Shown piece after piece: positions 49,801-61,549 of a DNA stretch of 64,000 bases. Both the position numbers and the translations under genes were made by a program. The notes under the pieces were generated by a model. It was not told where the DNA came from, made no database searches, and worked only from the letters and a program-made list of their open reading frames with translations. Positions within the stretch are counted from its first letter, which is position 1. Every line of letters begins with the position of its first letter. The stretch is from Marisa cornuarietis (lineage: Eukaryota; Mollusca; Gastropoda; Architaenioglossa; Ampullariidae): positions 7,884,501-7,948,500 of the forward strand of contig SMMW01000575.1 of NCBI GenBank assembly GCA_004794655.1, written 5' to 3'.

Positions 49801-52800
49801 AAGGCTGCAAATATTGTCTGTTTGAAATATTGAAACGATGTTGAAATATTGATTTTTGAAACTAAGCTTTGAAAAGTTCACTTTAAAACCTAAAGTAACT
49901 AAAGAACACTTTATTATCATTTACAATGTGAATATTCCGCGGGGTGTGTGTGTGCATAAGAAATAATTAGCATGTCAAATGTAATTTCATTCTTTAAACA
50001 CATTACGATGTAAATTCGTCAACAACAAAGCCCAGTGCAAGTAGTTAGTGGACTTAGTGTGCATTATGTTTTTTTTTTAAGTACTTGAATCTAAAGCATT
50101 CGTTCACTCTCTGCTCGCGTAGACACAATGTGACTTGCTTAGTCCTACCTGTTTTGTCTTTCGGCCGATTGAACATTTTCTTCTTTTTCCAATGAGGTCC
50201 AGTCGATCCCAGTGTAAGCTGATGCAATTGGTTCAAACTGATATGGTTGGACATTGCTCATAGCCACCTTGATTATTAAAAATTTGGATATTACCAGTCC
50301 AACTAACGAGTCACCACCGATCACTTGTGTTCAAATCCTAGTACTGACCGACACTTACGCGTCCCAGAACTACGTCATACAAAGGAATCGTCTGCTAACC
50401 GTCTCGCGAAGACATCGCGGTTTCTCGGCGGAAGGATATAACGAGTAAATTTCACTGGAAATTTTCGATTTTTATAAACATCGGCAACCGAGGTAGTGCT
50501 AAGAAATGGTAATAAGGCGAAGAAAGCATCATTTATTTCTCCTGTATTGTTTTAGTGAGCTGCAATCGTAATTAAATATAATTTGCAAACGTTTTGGACC
50601 GTCCCCACAGCCTTATCACCGATAATTTGCCTTTAGAATACCTTTAAGTAACTTCAATCAATTTTTTAATCTTTTTTCATTTTTCATGAACTCAGCACAT
50701 GCATGCTATATTATTTCAAATTTGTTATGTGTGATTTACTAGGGTAGTCTAACCTGCGGAGTCTGCTTTTTTTCTTAAAACAAATCTGACTCCTTGGCTA
50801 GGCTAACTGCCTACTCTGTATGATATTTAAAATGTGAGGTCATTTGTCATGCAGCAAAAGGTTTTTTTGATATGAAAGAGATGCCATTTTTGATGGGTAA
50901 AATGGTTTTCAAATAAATATACATGTACACTTATTCAACAGTTATACTCCCAGTAATAATAGCTTACATGGTCAAACTTATATTTAGGATAAAGAAGGTA
51001 TTTTTAATTTTAAAGTTTTTCCGTGTCTTACTTTTATTGATTTGTATGCTGAATAATTGTTTTGCCATCATAATTTCATTTGTTGCCCTCTATTTCCCTT
51101 TTCCACAGAGGACTTCCCAGCTCGCTTAAGTAGAGCAATGTCAGGTAACTCTTGCATCCCGAGATATTTTAACTTCCGGTATTATTCTACGCAAATTTTA
51201 ACTGCCTCAGTAGGATGAATCTCTCGCGTGTCAAAATAACTCGCTATCTCTGATATATTATCATTTTTCTTTCTTGCATTTCTCTTACTAAAATATTTTT
51301 TTGCGTTGCAATTTTTGAAGCGTTTATGACATCCTGGAATCTCTAAGGAAAGTAATCTAACCTCACATTTAGCACGTGCGCGCATGCATGCTTGCTTTGG
51401 GTGAAATCTCTTTGTGTGCGTGCGTTGTCGGGAGAAGCGAGTGAGTGCGCCTTAGTGCTGTCGTGCAAACGAGTGCTTCAGGTCCTGGTGAACGCTTGGC
51501 TGCCTTTCTTCCTGGAGGCGGCCTCACTCCAAAAGAACAGTCTTCACGATTTCGTGTCTGTGCATGCTCTTGAACAGGGGGAAGGTTTCGTGCATGCGTG
51601 TTTTATCATCTTCTGTCCAGCTTGATGAAATTTCTGCCTCAGAAAATTGTTCTCAACGCCATGGTTTTTGGGTCCAATTTCCTTTTCTTTCTTTTCTAAT
51701 GGCTTATAACGCCACGAAGGGAAAGGAGCAGCATATATTACAGCTGAATTAACAACAGCATTTCATGGTGAGGTCACGCAGGCTTATAATGGTGATGGCG
51801 AGGCTTGAAAATGGCTCATTGTGAACTATCAGTAATGAAAAGCTAATTTCTTCTACAGATCTTATTCCTGCGCACAGTCAAAATAAACGACTTGACAGTC
51901 ACACCGAAAAAACTTACAGATCACATTACAACAGACACTCCTCTGTAAATACACATTGCAGTTGATACTCCTGTATAGATGCACGTGAAATAAATAGTCC
52001 TCTATAGATGTACATTGCAATATATATTCCTCTATAGATGCATATTACAATAGATGTTCTTATATAGATGCACAGTTTCAGGGCTAGCTAAACATTATCG
52101 TTGTCTTTACTTTCTAGAAGAACTCCCTTGTCTATTACATCTTCTTCAATACAGCTTTGTTTTTCCTTAACACTTTCATTATCAATATTTATCAATGTTT
52201 TCTGTTCCATCACAAACCGCTATTTCTCCCTTGCTTTCTTTTTTTCAATTGTTTTAATTCTTTAGATTAATTTTCGGCGAAAGAGAGATATATATATATA
52301 CCCTAGCCTTCATTGTCTCATCAACTTGATATTTTTAATAGATTAACATTGTTTAGAGCTCATGTGTTGATTTTGTCGCTTCTTGCTCTAATTCGCTATA
52401 ACATGTTATGTACTTGCTTTGTAATCTACAGTTTCTGGCTATTACAACAAATTTATAAACAGACATTTCAGTATTTTGGGAGCAATATGAAGATATTATC
52501 GACAGTTATCGGTGCTCGAGAATTTTTGACACAAAACCAGAACATCGCACTTACTCATTCTTTAATGTTTTTACCGTTCACGTCGATTGCATGATTGGCT
52601 TAATTGTGGAAATCTGTGCTTATGTGTGTTTGTGTAAAATATGCCTCTAACTATGAGATAGAGACCAACATGAGTTTAACACGAAGAAGAGATTCGATAA
52701 AGTGACAAAAACGCTATATCTTACCAAAGAATGCTGGTAAATAATTTTAGGGTAACTCTTCAACGTTTATAGCATTTTTTTTAATCATTCGGCAGTATTC

Positions 52801-55800
52801 TGTAAATATTAATCGTTTTCCTTTTTGCAGTTTACAATATATCTAAAGACATTTTATAGAAACATTTGCATCACACACACACACACACACAGAAACACAA
52901 ATGAAGGTATTAATGACAGACTTACTACTTTCCAGTGATATTTCTCTTGATAATTGCCTTTGTCTGCCGTGCACAGAGGAACAAGACTTCCACAAGGAAG
53001 TCAAGCGTGCCAAGCTGAAGCTGTCGTTGCTTTGGATGGCCAAGAAACAGCGAATGTTACAGCTGTTGGAGGATGCCTACCCGGATCCTCTGCCAGCCGC
53101 CTACATCTTCAAGTGAGATGTCGCACCTCTCTTAACACCATAATGCCCATAGCTATGTGTAGCTAGGTTCTCTTAGTCCCATAATCACCGGTCTTAGTAA
53201 TTCCTTGTCCATAGCTAGTTCCTCTTAATTGAAATATCACCCAAACGTACGCACTTAAACCTAAAGGTCAGGTTGATTGGCTTGTGATGTGTTACAGAAA
53301 AAGTGTGGTGAACCAGTCGGACAACTTCACTGCAGTGATCATGCTGAAGGACCTGGAGAAGAAGGGGCTGGTCAAAGAGGTGGAGCAGAATATCTGGATC
53401 AGGATGCAGACTGGGGAGGAGCTGCATATTCACAGTCAGTGCCATCGCACAGTTCACACCTTCAACCTTTGGGGTCACATGTACTGATCACGTCTACACT
53501 ACCGACCAAGACGCTTACGGCCTTTGTACAATGCTTCACCTGAGACTAGAAACAGCGGAACACTGACAATCTATTGTAGATCAATAAGAATTATTCAGAA
53601 TTATATCCAGGTTTTATTTCTTTCAGATGTTCAGCTGGTAAAGGAGATACCCCCTCTGCCTCCTGGGGAACAGCCTAGCATTGGGATCATAACGGCCTTA
53701 TTCGAGGAAAAGCTTGCTGTGGACGCCATGATAGACAACAAGCGAACTTTCGTCAAATACAAGACCGAAGGTGATTGTAAATTTATATCCTAAACAGGCA
53801 AATTTATAGGAAGTCGCACCTACATCTCACATCAGACAATCTCACAGGGTCAGGCAACTCTTAGAGCTTAAAAATCCCACTATCAGAGTTCGTGTTGTCG
53901 GACTCACACACGCAGACCGTGTCCGGGAGCATGATGAATACCTCCTTTCACCAAACAGCGATGAGATGTTCTTGCGAAATAATGGGTGTATCTAATGGGT
54001 GTAAACTACATTAACTTACTTGACAAGGATTACAACGAAAGTGAGCGCTTTTCATGTTCTGAACATTCGTCCAGGCTGTTATACAAGGACAAGACGTTTT
54101 TTTTTTTAAATTTTTCTCTGCAGGTGATTCGCAAGTGTACACGATGGGCACCATCGGAACTCAGCGCGTTGTGTCGACGAAGTTGTCGCGTAAGGGTCAA
54201 GGGGAGAGTGCAGAGATCGCGTCTGAGAACACTGTCACCAGGCTTCTAGGTATGAGTTGCAGCTTCGAGAGTTTGCTTAAAGTAATATGCAGGTCCTAAC
54301 GACAAACGAATAATCAGTGCGTATTTACGCATTTGTAGCATTGGTCTTCAATGTGTACTACGGTGAAATAATTTTTTTTTTTTTTACAAATCACTGGATT
54401 GCTCAGTACAAAGTACAATTTCCTCAAATGTCTTCAAATACAAACACGTGACGTCGGAAGTATTAAAGCGTTACAGTCCTGCTTCTCCTATTGGCTGAAG
54501 CCATTACACCTTAAATGTAGTGTTGATATCTGTTTTGCTGGCCTCTTTCTGTACATGATGATGTTCATGTACGCTTATCTCCAAAACAAAAGTTGAATTG
54601 ACCTTGATTTGTACTGAACTCTGTCCAGTTTTGCCCTGTAGCAGACCTTTTAACATTGTGCGCGTTTGTTGTAGTTGTATGCGTGTGTGCTTAGTCTTCC
54701 CACTTTTAACATCACAACCCTTTTACACTGCCTCTTGGGAGACTATTTGTGTCTATTAACGGAGTTTGGATCGTCAGTGGGCACCTTCATCGTTGATTTT
54801 CTGAATTAGAATTTCGTTGAATTGACCAGATATTTATCTTTGTTGGTGGTTTCCACAGGAACGTTCAGCAAGATTCAACACGTGTTTTTGGTGGGGGTTG
54901 GAGGTGCTGTGCCCCACTACTCAGATCACACCAAACACGTGCGCCTCGGAGACGTCGTGGTTTCGGTGCCTCAGGACAGCACAGGCGCACAATACATATA
55001 CTGCTCAAAAGTAAGCAGTGATATGCGATGAATATATACTGCTAAAATTAAACAGTAAATCGATGTATACTACTCAGAATAAAGCAACTTAGAACATAAT
55101 ACATCCGTTTTTCTTGCAGTCATAAAACATGATTCCCCATTCCCTTCACCCGCAAGTGATCTATTACTATTCAAGTTCATAGCCTAATGGAACCAAGAAT
55201 AATACTAAAAAAATTGTCTTTCAAAGTTTATAACTTTCAATTATCTGCCGAGAAAAGTGTTCCATTGACCTAACCTATCGTGAGGGAGTGAGGTATTAGA
55301 GCCCTCATTTAACTCTCAGGAGCAACTTTGAGGGCGGTGCCAATCTCCTCTCCCTCGCTGCGTTATCTTCCCCAGCCATCTACCGACTCTCGTTTCCATC
55401 CCGTCACTCGAGTATCAAACCAACTAGTAGGGTGAGATCACGGACTTATGGTGATATCTCAGAGAGCTATACTGTTTCACTCTTTTGTGTCATGTCTCTC
55501 CCAGCACACTCTTTTTTTTTAACTTGTTGGTGTCCTGCTCGCCAGGTGGAGAAAATCCCCAAAGCGGTGGGTTTTAGTTACATGACGCGGTCGTGGGGAT
55601 CACGTGACCAAACGATGCTCAGCATCGTCAAGTCCATCAAGCAGCAGGTGGAGACGCGGCTGCACGATGACCGACCGTGGGACCAATTCGTCGAACAGGG
55701 CAAAGACACACTGAAGGTACGTGGTCCCCCATGTTTGGCTGTCCGGATGGCTGGCTAGCCTGATCAGCTGTCTCTTTCTCCCTCTCATGCTCCACCCTCC

Positions 55801-56367
55801 CATTGTCTAAAGTTAAACCGTTAAAAATCAGTTTGACGTCTAGTGCCTGAAGAAAATATGACATTCATAGTGTACGTTGTCAAATCGTTTATCTGATATT
55901 GTTCAAATGTTCTGTATATGGGAAAAGTGACCTTTCACCCTTGTCCATCTTAGGGTCACGAGTCCAGCTTCCACAGGCCACCTATCGGGCGCGACAGGCT
56001 ATTCTATACCAACCCCGACGGCAGTGTAGTGCAGTGCGAGCATCCCCGGCCGCGGCCGCGAAGCATGTACGGGGGCGGAAGCGCCTACAGGGAAGGGCAG
56101 GTCAACGTCCGCTTCGGCCTCGTAGGCTCGGGCAAGATCGTGGCGCGCGCGGACGACCTGCGACGTGACTTCGCGCAGCTCAACAACGTCAAAGCCTTTG
56201 ACCTGGAGTACTTCCCCGTGCTGGAGAGCTTGGAGGGCAACGGCAACGACAGCTTCATGGTCATCAGGGGCTGCTGCGACTACTACGACGGCACTAAGAA
56301 GGAATGGCGGCCATACGCGGCCCTGGCGGCAGCGGCGGTCATGAAATCCATCATCGTCAAAATGTAG
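40899..56367 (+). CDS. Methyltransf_FA / winged-helix-like / nucleosidase (PNP_UDP) fusion protein, 14 exons
   Basis: Visible exons: 40954-41097, 41656-41741, 41987-42098, 42296-42418, 43146-43237, 43619-43822, 44660-44813, 52977-53112, 53298-53434, 53627-53770, 54124-54249, 54859-55010, 55546-55716 and 55954-56367. All have GT/AG ends and matching phases, giving 730 residues. The 5' end is uncertain: either splicing from an upstream exon at 40954, or an ATG at 40899 reading through a TG run (749 aa). Numbering from V at 40956: residues 77-155 are charged and helical; about 155-304 is a Methyltransf_FA domain (KTFEIVFGADENTKSLIR, FRFFWVSWE, GRGEWEF); 305-395 is winged-helix-like; 413-730 is a PNP_UDP/MTAN-type domain. 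IGIITALFEE puts E423 at E. coli MTAN E12, FDLE puts E678 at E174, and RGCCDYYD puts D702 at D197, so catalysis is plausible. VGVGGAV is the glycine loop. The substrate is unknown. Confidence 0.92.
40917..40953 (+). other. TG-rich 3' splice site of the first visible fusion-gene exon
   Basis: The sequence before the presumed acceptor is gtgtgcgtgtgcg(tg)n followed by ttgtag at 40953. As in the TLR intron, a TG repeat replaces the normal pyrimidine tract. The assignment as an acceptor depends on an unseen upstream exon. Confidence 0.4.
43983..44256 (+). mobile_element. tRNA-derived SINE, copy 2, in intron 6 of the fusion gene
   Basis: Starts with a clear tRNA-like head (gcagatagctgagtggttag A box; ggttcgatatc B box). 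The shared body follows (cccagtcgacccagctg, aatgggtacctggctcc, gagatgggtactgccctcac, agaaaagtgaggtatctaac). Best preserved of the three copies. Confidence 0.88.
45395..45584 (+). pseudogene. THAP zinc-finger domain remnant
   Basis: Across two or three frames the sequence reads a degenerate C2CH THAP module. It runs NECSCHP (first Cys pair, spacing disturbed), SFHKFPNDRNLRRE (the family's FHxFPxD...LRxxW region, with the Trp lost and a TAA instead) and MKRLRYETTKLCEARDS, ending in TLCSKHLV (the closing C-x2-H, normally CSxHF). THAP domains bind DNA and are common in P-element and Harbinger-type transposons. Frame breaks make it non-functional. Confidence 0.6.
47673..47678 (-). terminator. Candidate poly(A) signal of the nested gene
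   Basis: AATAAA on the - strand, about 400-440 nt past the stop codons of the nested P2X7-ICD gene. Confidence 0.3.
48115..50261 (-). CDS. P2X7-intracellular-domain-like protein, four exons, nested antisense
   Basis: Exons in transcription order: 50261-50149, 49633-49472, 48986-48900 and 48226-48115. All introns are phase 2 with GT/AG ends. The ATG at 50261 is preferred over the one at 50254 because its frame gives MSNVQPYQFEP, the usual start of free-standing P2X7-ICD proteins, and keeps phase. The 157-aa product has the Cys-rich zinc-type core: WCSCEHC (C43, C45, C48), KKCCHF (C61, C62), MCITSH (C78, H82) and NCLS (C89). Then come FVIDSTIVLIK, RHVAYCNFVRWIW (124-136) and IGKKNRKVLPACVV (139-152, C150). 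These follow the order of the cytosolic 'ballast' of P2X7 receptors, but no channel part is present. A TAA at 48115-48117 precedes an otherwise in-frame family-like tail (FPSEEFTGLKYAL, to 48073). So the C-terminus is either shortened or the gene is newly broken. Function unknown. Confidence 0.85.
48209..48484. repeat. 92-bp tandem triplication over the last-exon 3' splice site of the nested gene
   Basis: Three adjacent, apparently identical 92-bp units start at 48209, 48301 and 48393. Each contains, on the - strand, the pyrimidine-rich acceptor cttccacag followed by the first bases of the last exon of the P2X7-ICD gene (aacacacagacatgtggc). Acceptor copies therefore fall at 48226, 48318 and 48410. 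Confidence 0.95.
48559..48790. repeat. Diverged tandem duplication, about 115 bp
   Basis: The motif 'gtgtgttccataactgggtt' occurs at about 48561 and 48676, with similar sequence after each copy (aggga/aggaa then attttatt and caattca). Confidence 0.75.
51930..52080. repeat. Minisatellite, about 34-38 bp units
   Basis: Four to five units of 'tcctctatagatgcacattgcaatagata' type in the fusion-gene intron. Confidence 0.75.
55263..55435 (-). mobile_element. tRNA-derived SINE, copy 3 (truncated), in intron 12 of the fusion gene
   Basis: Reverse complement of the SINE body: 'gaggagattggcaccgccctc' and 'gagggctctaatacctcactccc' align with copies 1 and 2. The tRNA head is not clearly present. Confidence 0.7.
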
Positions 56368-58190
56368 TTGGCTTTTAATGTTGTTGCTGTTATAGTTGAT
56401 GAGATTGTTCCCATTGCTGCGCCTAGCGTGTTACTGACGTTGAATTTCTTAATTACACACTGGATGGAAAAAAATGTATACATATTCATATAGCTTTGGT
56501 TGGTAGATTTTGCTCTAAGCCTATTCTCAGATAGTGTATCGTGGATGATAAAATATTTGAATGGTATAGGAATGAAAGTAATTCTTTCCCTTAGCCGAGA
56601 GTGCATTTTCTTGTCTCTGAGTGTCTCTGAGTGTGGGTATGTGCGTGAGACAGATTCTAAAGAAGCAATTTCATTATTTGCACTCATTCGTTAAGGTAAT
56701 AACTGTTTTGTTTACAGGCTTTTTTCAGAAAAGAACAAAACCTGTCTATGAGATATATAGAAAAAAAAGAGTTATCTCCCTCAATTTTTTCACGAAAGAG
56801 TTTTCATTATCATTTCATCCGCAAATGCAATTGAAAAGGTTGTTTCCAGTTTACTCCTGTAAAATTTTTTTATTGACGTCCGCATTTGGATACAGTATGT
56901 TACATGAAGGCTTCCTTAGATTGTATCATAGTGCAATGTCATAAGCTAGTGGCTGAACTCGATTACATTGTAGTGTGCGACACGTGATCAAGTACCCCAC
57001 TGATTTCGCCTCCAGCCAGTTTCGTCTGGCATGTAAATGACACTGTTAGCTCACATATTTGATTTAATTTCCTATCAGATCTGACATTTTTTAAACTTTA
57101 ATTTCGTGGTGCCTCTTGGAATATTTCAATACCCTGTTGCTGTTCTTTGATTAGTTGTTTTGGAGTGAAACCGTGTTCCGGTTTACTTTTTAAAAGACAC
57201 AATACCTGTAGAGCATTTTAGTGATTTGTTTTATATTTCACCACTCTTTTCTGTATCCCACAGGTATGCAGACAGGTGATGTTATAATTTTCTCTATTAT
57301 ATGGCTTTTGGAGAATGATGCTAAATAGACACACCCTTCTGTGTAAGTAAATATTTTGGTGCAACAAAACCATTCCACCATGCTGAGCCATATAATATTC
57401 CCGGCCTTTGTGAAGACTCTTGTAAATGTCAACGAAAACTCGCCAGGCACTTGGTGCCAAATATCTACTCACGACTTACTGATACACGGGTGTGGGAGTG
57501 AGGTGTTCCACGTCAATGGTTACATTTCGCTTTTTCGACGGGGCAACGGAAAATAAGTATTATCAACATCTATAATGCCGAAGGCATTTTAATACATTAT
57601 ATGTAGAAGTATATTTCGCATTTATTTACATTTCAACGGAAGATGAGATCAGCCTTCCTATGTGTCAACTCATCTTTGAGACAGATAGTTATTCCCTTGC
57701 GTGGATGATTTGCTTTCTCCCTTTAACTCTTGGAAATCCGGAGTTTGTGCATTTTGAAATAGATTCTATGTTTAGACGTCCACATAAAAAAGAAGTCCAC
57801 GCCTTTTGAGGGTGTTGTTGGCCATTCATACATAATGTTTGTTGGCACAATTTTCTAGAGTCCCGGATAGTTATTGTACTCTCAAGAATTCGGAACCTTC
57901 ATCAAGTCATTCATCGAAAACTTGCCACATTTTCCTGATAGTGTCTATCTGTCGTTGTGACCGTTACATTTTATATGTTGAAAAATAATTACCCACCCCT
58001 CGTCCATCAAATACCTCATTCGATCCTACTCACATGTCGAGCAAGCCAGACGTCCTAAACACGTCTGGAATCTCATAAGTGCAGAATCGTCACCTTTCGT
58101 AGCAGCGAGACTCGACTTACGACTTAATGTTGAACCATCGATCGTTATACTGCTCGTTATCTTTCTCATCTTGAAAACTGTTCCACCTGT
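56368..58190. other. 3' flank of the fusion gene, no gene seen
   Basis: AT-rich with no recognisable exon. No AATAAA lies close to the stop at 56365-56367, so the 3' end of the fusion transcript is not placed. Confidence 0.4.
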
Positions 58191-58194
58191 TGCC

Positions 58195-58380
58195 ATGCGG
58201 TCAGCGCGACTCGATGGCGAAACGGCTAAATCTTTGGTCACCAAAACAATGAGAATCGGGTGTCCTGGATTCAGATCTCATTTCTCGCTCGCTGTTTTTC
58301 GTCTTCACGTGGAATCTGTTTACGGAGCCGGCAGCTTGGCCTTGACATCGCCTTAGTTGCTGATTCGGCGTAAAACAACA
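58195..58380 (+). mobile_element. Second tRNA-derived SINE family
   Basis: A tRNA-like head (gcgcgactcgatggcgaaac A box, gattcagatctc degenerate B box) is followed by the body 'catcgccttagttgctgattcggcgtaaaacaac', a SINE end seen repeatedly in mollusc sequences. Different from the 32.4-kb family. Confidence 0.65.
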
Positions 58381-58381
58381 T

Positions 58382-59470
58382 CCCTTTATGTAAATCCACT
58401 GCGTCAATAAGTAACTGAAATACATAGCTTTGAATAAACGCTTAGGAAGTTTAACAAGTCTTAAAACTGTGCTTAGCAAGTAAAGAAACCAGATACTGTG
58501 TTGTTGTGACATTCTGTATCAGATCAGTTTATTTTTTCAAACTGCAGTGCACCCCTTTGGATGGTGTTCTTGTTTACAATTTTTCCCACACTTCTGTCTC
58601 CACGGCTGGGCAAATGTTTCGCCTAATAAAACTGATTTCAAGGGTGCTGTTTATAGCTTTAAGGCAGTGATCTTGATGTTAGAGTAGAATAAAGTTGTTT
58701 TTTTAAGAATACTCTTTGTGTGTGCATGTGTGTTTTTATATATTTATCTACTTGATCATTGGAATCATTCTCAAAATAATGTGTCTACTCTGGTTAGCGA
58801 CATACGTTAAACACATAAAGACAGCATTCTCGAATAATTGTGTTCTCTCAAATAAACACGACTTTAATATTCAAAACAACAACAACAATAAAACCGTTTT
58901 CTCGCTGAAAACTGACAGCATTTTCATAAAAAGCAAACCATTTTTTTTTTCAAAATTCGACTTAAGTCATGAAAATCTTTCAATCAAGGGCATATTTACG
59001 TTTTCGTAGCTCAACGATCTGTACTCTTTTACTGCAAAGCAATAAGAAAAAAGCATATTATTAATATTTGCTTTGCACTCGAAATATGCACAAAAAAATC
59101 TGAATTCAGAAAGTCCTGAAAAAAAGACTCTTGAACTGCCAACAAGAAGTCGGTTGTAATATTTATTACATGCAGTCAAGTCGGCACTGTCTGCAGCTAT
59201 ACCTACCACATGCCAACAAACTGATACACGCTCTTAAATTCATCAACAAAATATGGGACAGAACAGAAGCTCTGTCGCAAGAGCTGATTTTTTTTCTCTC
59301 TCTCCCGACTGACACTGTAAATGAACATTCATATAGTTAAAAGGTTAATGCTCGTTATAGTTTTTCTCTGAGGGTATGGAGGCGACTGTCACGAGCCTAG
59401 GGGAACGGGCACGTGACATGGAACTACACTCTCGATTACTCCGCCATCCATACCCACATGAACATCTACG
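58382..59470. other. Non-coding
   Basis: No gene recognised. Confidence 0.4.
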
Positions 59471-60193
59471 CCAAGGGTGGAGAACCTTTTTTCAGCCAAG
59501 GGCCATTTGAATATTTATAACACCATTTGCAGGCCACACAAAATTATCCACTTAAATAGCTTACTCTATTTTGGTAAAGACGTAGTTTCGCTACAGTGTG
59601 TTAACACTTTTGCAACGTGTACACTCCCAAGCTGCCTGCCACCGTCTGTCCTCTGAGTCACTGCAATGCTGACAAATAGGCCCGCAGGTGTCGCATGCAC
59701 CCCGATATCGACAGCAGAATGCCCGTCTTGACATTGGTCTGCGCATGCGCATAACGTTTCATTTCTTTTACTTTTTAACCGGTTTGCGTCTCGCCTCCTT
59801 ACCGCTCATTTAGTCTTTTCCAGCCTCGTCACTGCCAGCAAAACCTGATCACCACACGCATGTGAATTGTCGTCCACAGCAGAGCGGTAATGAACTTTTT
59901 CTCTATAGTGAGTCTATACGCATGCGCACACCATGCCAAGATGGTCATTCCATCCCAGACATCGGGGCACGCGTCACAGGCAATCGACGAGAGGCATACG
60001 TGTCTGTACCGTCCTGTACGTGTCCCTCAAAATTTACCTTATTATCATGATTCACGTAATAAAAATTTGTGACTATAAAAAAATCTAGATTTGTTGAATT
60101 TTGAGTCCTGCCTGCGCTTGCATTGCTTGGGCCAACCCAAATGATTTCGCGGGCCTTGTGTGGCCTGCGGGCCGGACGTTTCCCACCCCAGGT
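59471..60193. mobile_element. hAT-like MITE
   Basis: The left end 'ccaagggtggagaacctttt' leads into 'cagccaagggccatttg'. The right end, inverted, reads 'cctggggtgggaaacgtccg' then 'gcccgcaggccacaca'. The short, imperfect ends and the 'ggccgcaggcc' subterminal repeats resemble hAT-derived MITEs. An internal 100-bp segment is repeated at 61300-61400. Confidence 0.6.
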
Positions 60194-60194
60194 G

Positions 60195-60940
60195 CATGCA
60201 ATACGCTTACACTAGACTGCTGACTGATGAAAAATCTGCTAGGTCCCAGCCCCAAGCGTAGTCAGGGCCGCCAAAAGCCAGTACGGGCTTCGGGTCAGAC
60301 GATCTTTCCGTGTCCCATTAATAGGAATCCTTTATTATTTTTCCAGCATATAACAGTATGTTTACAAGCTCACGAGTGTCAAGATCTACATTTTTCGTTT
60401 AGTAATGTAATATACACAGCAGACGTTAGGGAAAGTGCACAACTTTGTAGCGTTCTTTGAACTTCATTTGTTTTTCTTTCCCTCGTGCTACCTTTTCGTT
60501 TTTGCGCTCAAGATATGTGATGGCGCTTGAGTAGCAGAGACGTTGGAAGAATTAAGAAGTAAACTTAAATATATTTATATCTCTGTATTTTTTATGAAAT
60601 ATAATAAATGAGAAATATGTACTTGTCTCCGACTGTAACTTCATATTTTAAATCATAATCTCATATTAAGTAAGACAGTGGCAATGTGTTTTGGGGTTAT
60701 GTAGAGAGGCGAATGCACGCGCGTGATATTGGAGAGTTTGCAGCTGTTACTATATTTGTAGCGCTGCACTTATGTTTGAACTGACTGTAAAGCGGGCAAA
60801 TGCGATATAAGTGATACTGTTATTATTATTCCCCGCTGTTTCATACACATTTGCTCAGTCCCCCCCCCCCAAACAAAAAAAGAATACAAGTTTGAAGAGA
60901 AAAAAAGTGAAAGGCGTAAGCGAGTGTCTTTAGTACCTTC
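60195..60940. other. Non-coding, with a LINE-type tail
   Basis: Bases about 60755-60830 read 'tagcgctgcacttatgtttg...gcgatataagtgatactgttattattatt', another CR1/L2-type LINE tail. No coding sequence recognised. Confidence 0.45.
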
Positions 60941-60944
60941 TGAT

Positions 60945-61545
60945 AAGCCCCATACCTCCTTAAAGACTCACACCATTACAGTACGATTAAATTTTTTGCC
61001 ATGTCTGGCTGAAATGTATGTGGGGTTCCCACTTTCATCAGAGATGAGAGATGTTGATCAGTCAGTCCTGTTCTCTGAGGAGTGTTTGTTGATTTCATGA
61101 AGGAAAATAACTGTTCACACATAGCTAGAACCGAACATTGCCATTATCCTTGTGGCAAACTTCCCATTTTTAAACTTGTCAGGAAGGTATTAAAGACCTA
61201 TACAACAGATTTTGCGAATCGCTACAGTGTCCTTTGTGCGGCCTGCAGGTGTGCTTGCAAAGGGCAGTGTGTTTGATATGCCTGGTGTAGGTGATATACA
61301 AAGCTGTAATGAACTTTGTCTTTATGCCAAAACGGTCATTCCATCCCAAACATCTGGGAACGCGGCACCTGCGACCCGTCGACCGGTCTTGCGGTGACTC
61401 AGAGGACAGCATGTGCCAGTCAGGCTGGGATTGTACACGTTGCAAAACTGTTAACACTGTATCTACGGCTTTATCAAATAATGAAGGCTTATTTTTAAGT
61501 TGATAATTTTGTAGGGGCCGTGCAGAAGCCAAACATTGGGCATCG
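60945..61545. repeat. Second copy of the hAT-like internal repeat
   Basis: 'gtaatgaactttgtctttatgcc' and 'ggtcattccatcccaaacatc' match 59888-59960. The segment at 61395-61480 ('cggtgactcagaggacagc ... gtacacgttgcaaaactgttaacac') is the reverse complement of 59600-59670, so the two elements share parts in both orientations. Confidence 0.6.
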
Positions 61546-61549
61546 GGGT

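Larger units (their letters stand above)
44814..52976 (+). other. 8.2-kb intron of the fusion gene hosting a nested gene
   Basis: Phase-1 intron between the Methyltransf_FA and winged-helix-like exons (ctt g|gtatgt ... gcacag|ag gaa). It holds a THAP-domain remnant at 45400-45580, the antisense P2X7-ICD gene, tandem repeats at 48209-48484 and 48559-48790, and a minisatellite at about 51930-52080. The rest (45600-47600, 50262-51900, 52100-52970) shows no gene. Confidence 0.8.

Noticed and set aside
50152..50254. ATG at 50254 as start of the nested gene
   Set aside because: Its frame could splice in phase 1 to an alternative acceptor, but it gives a peptide without family resemblance. The ATG at 50261 gives MSNVQPYQFEP and phase 2, consistent with the other introns.
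58026..58380. A true tRNA gene near 58.2 kb
   Set aside because: Box A- and B-like strings are present, but no cloverleaf closes and a SINE body follows.
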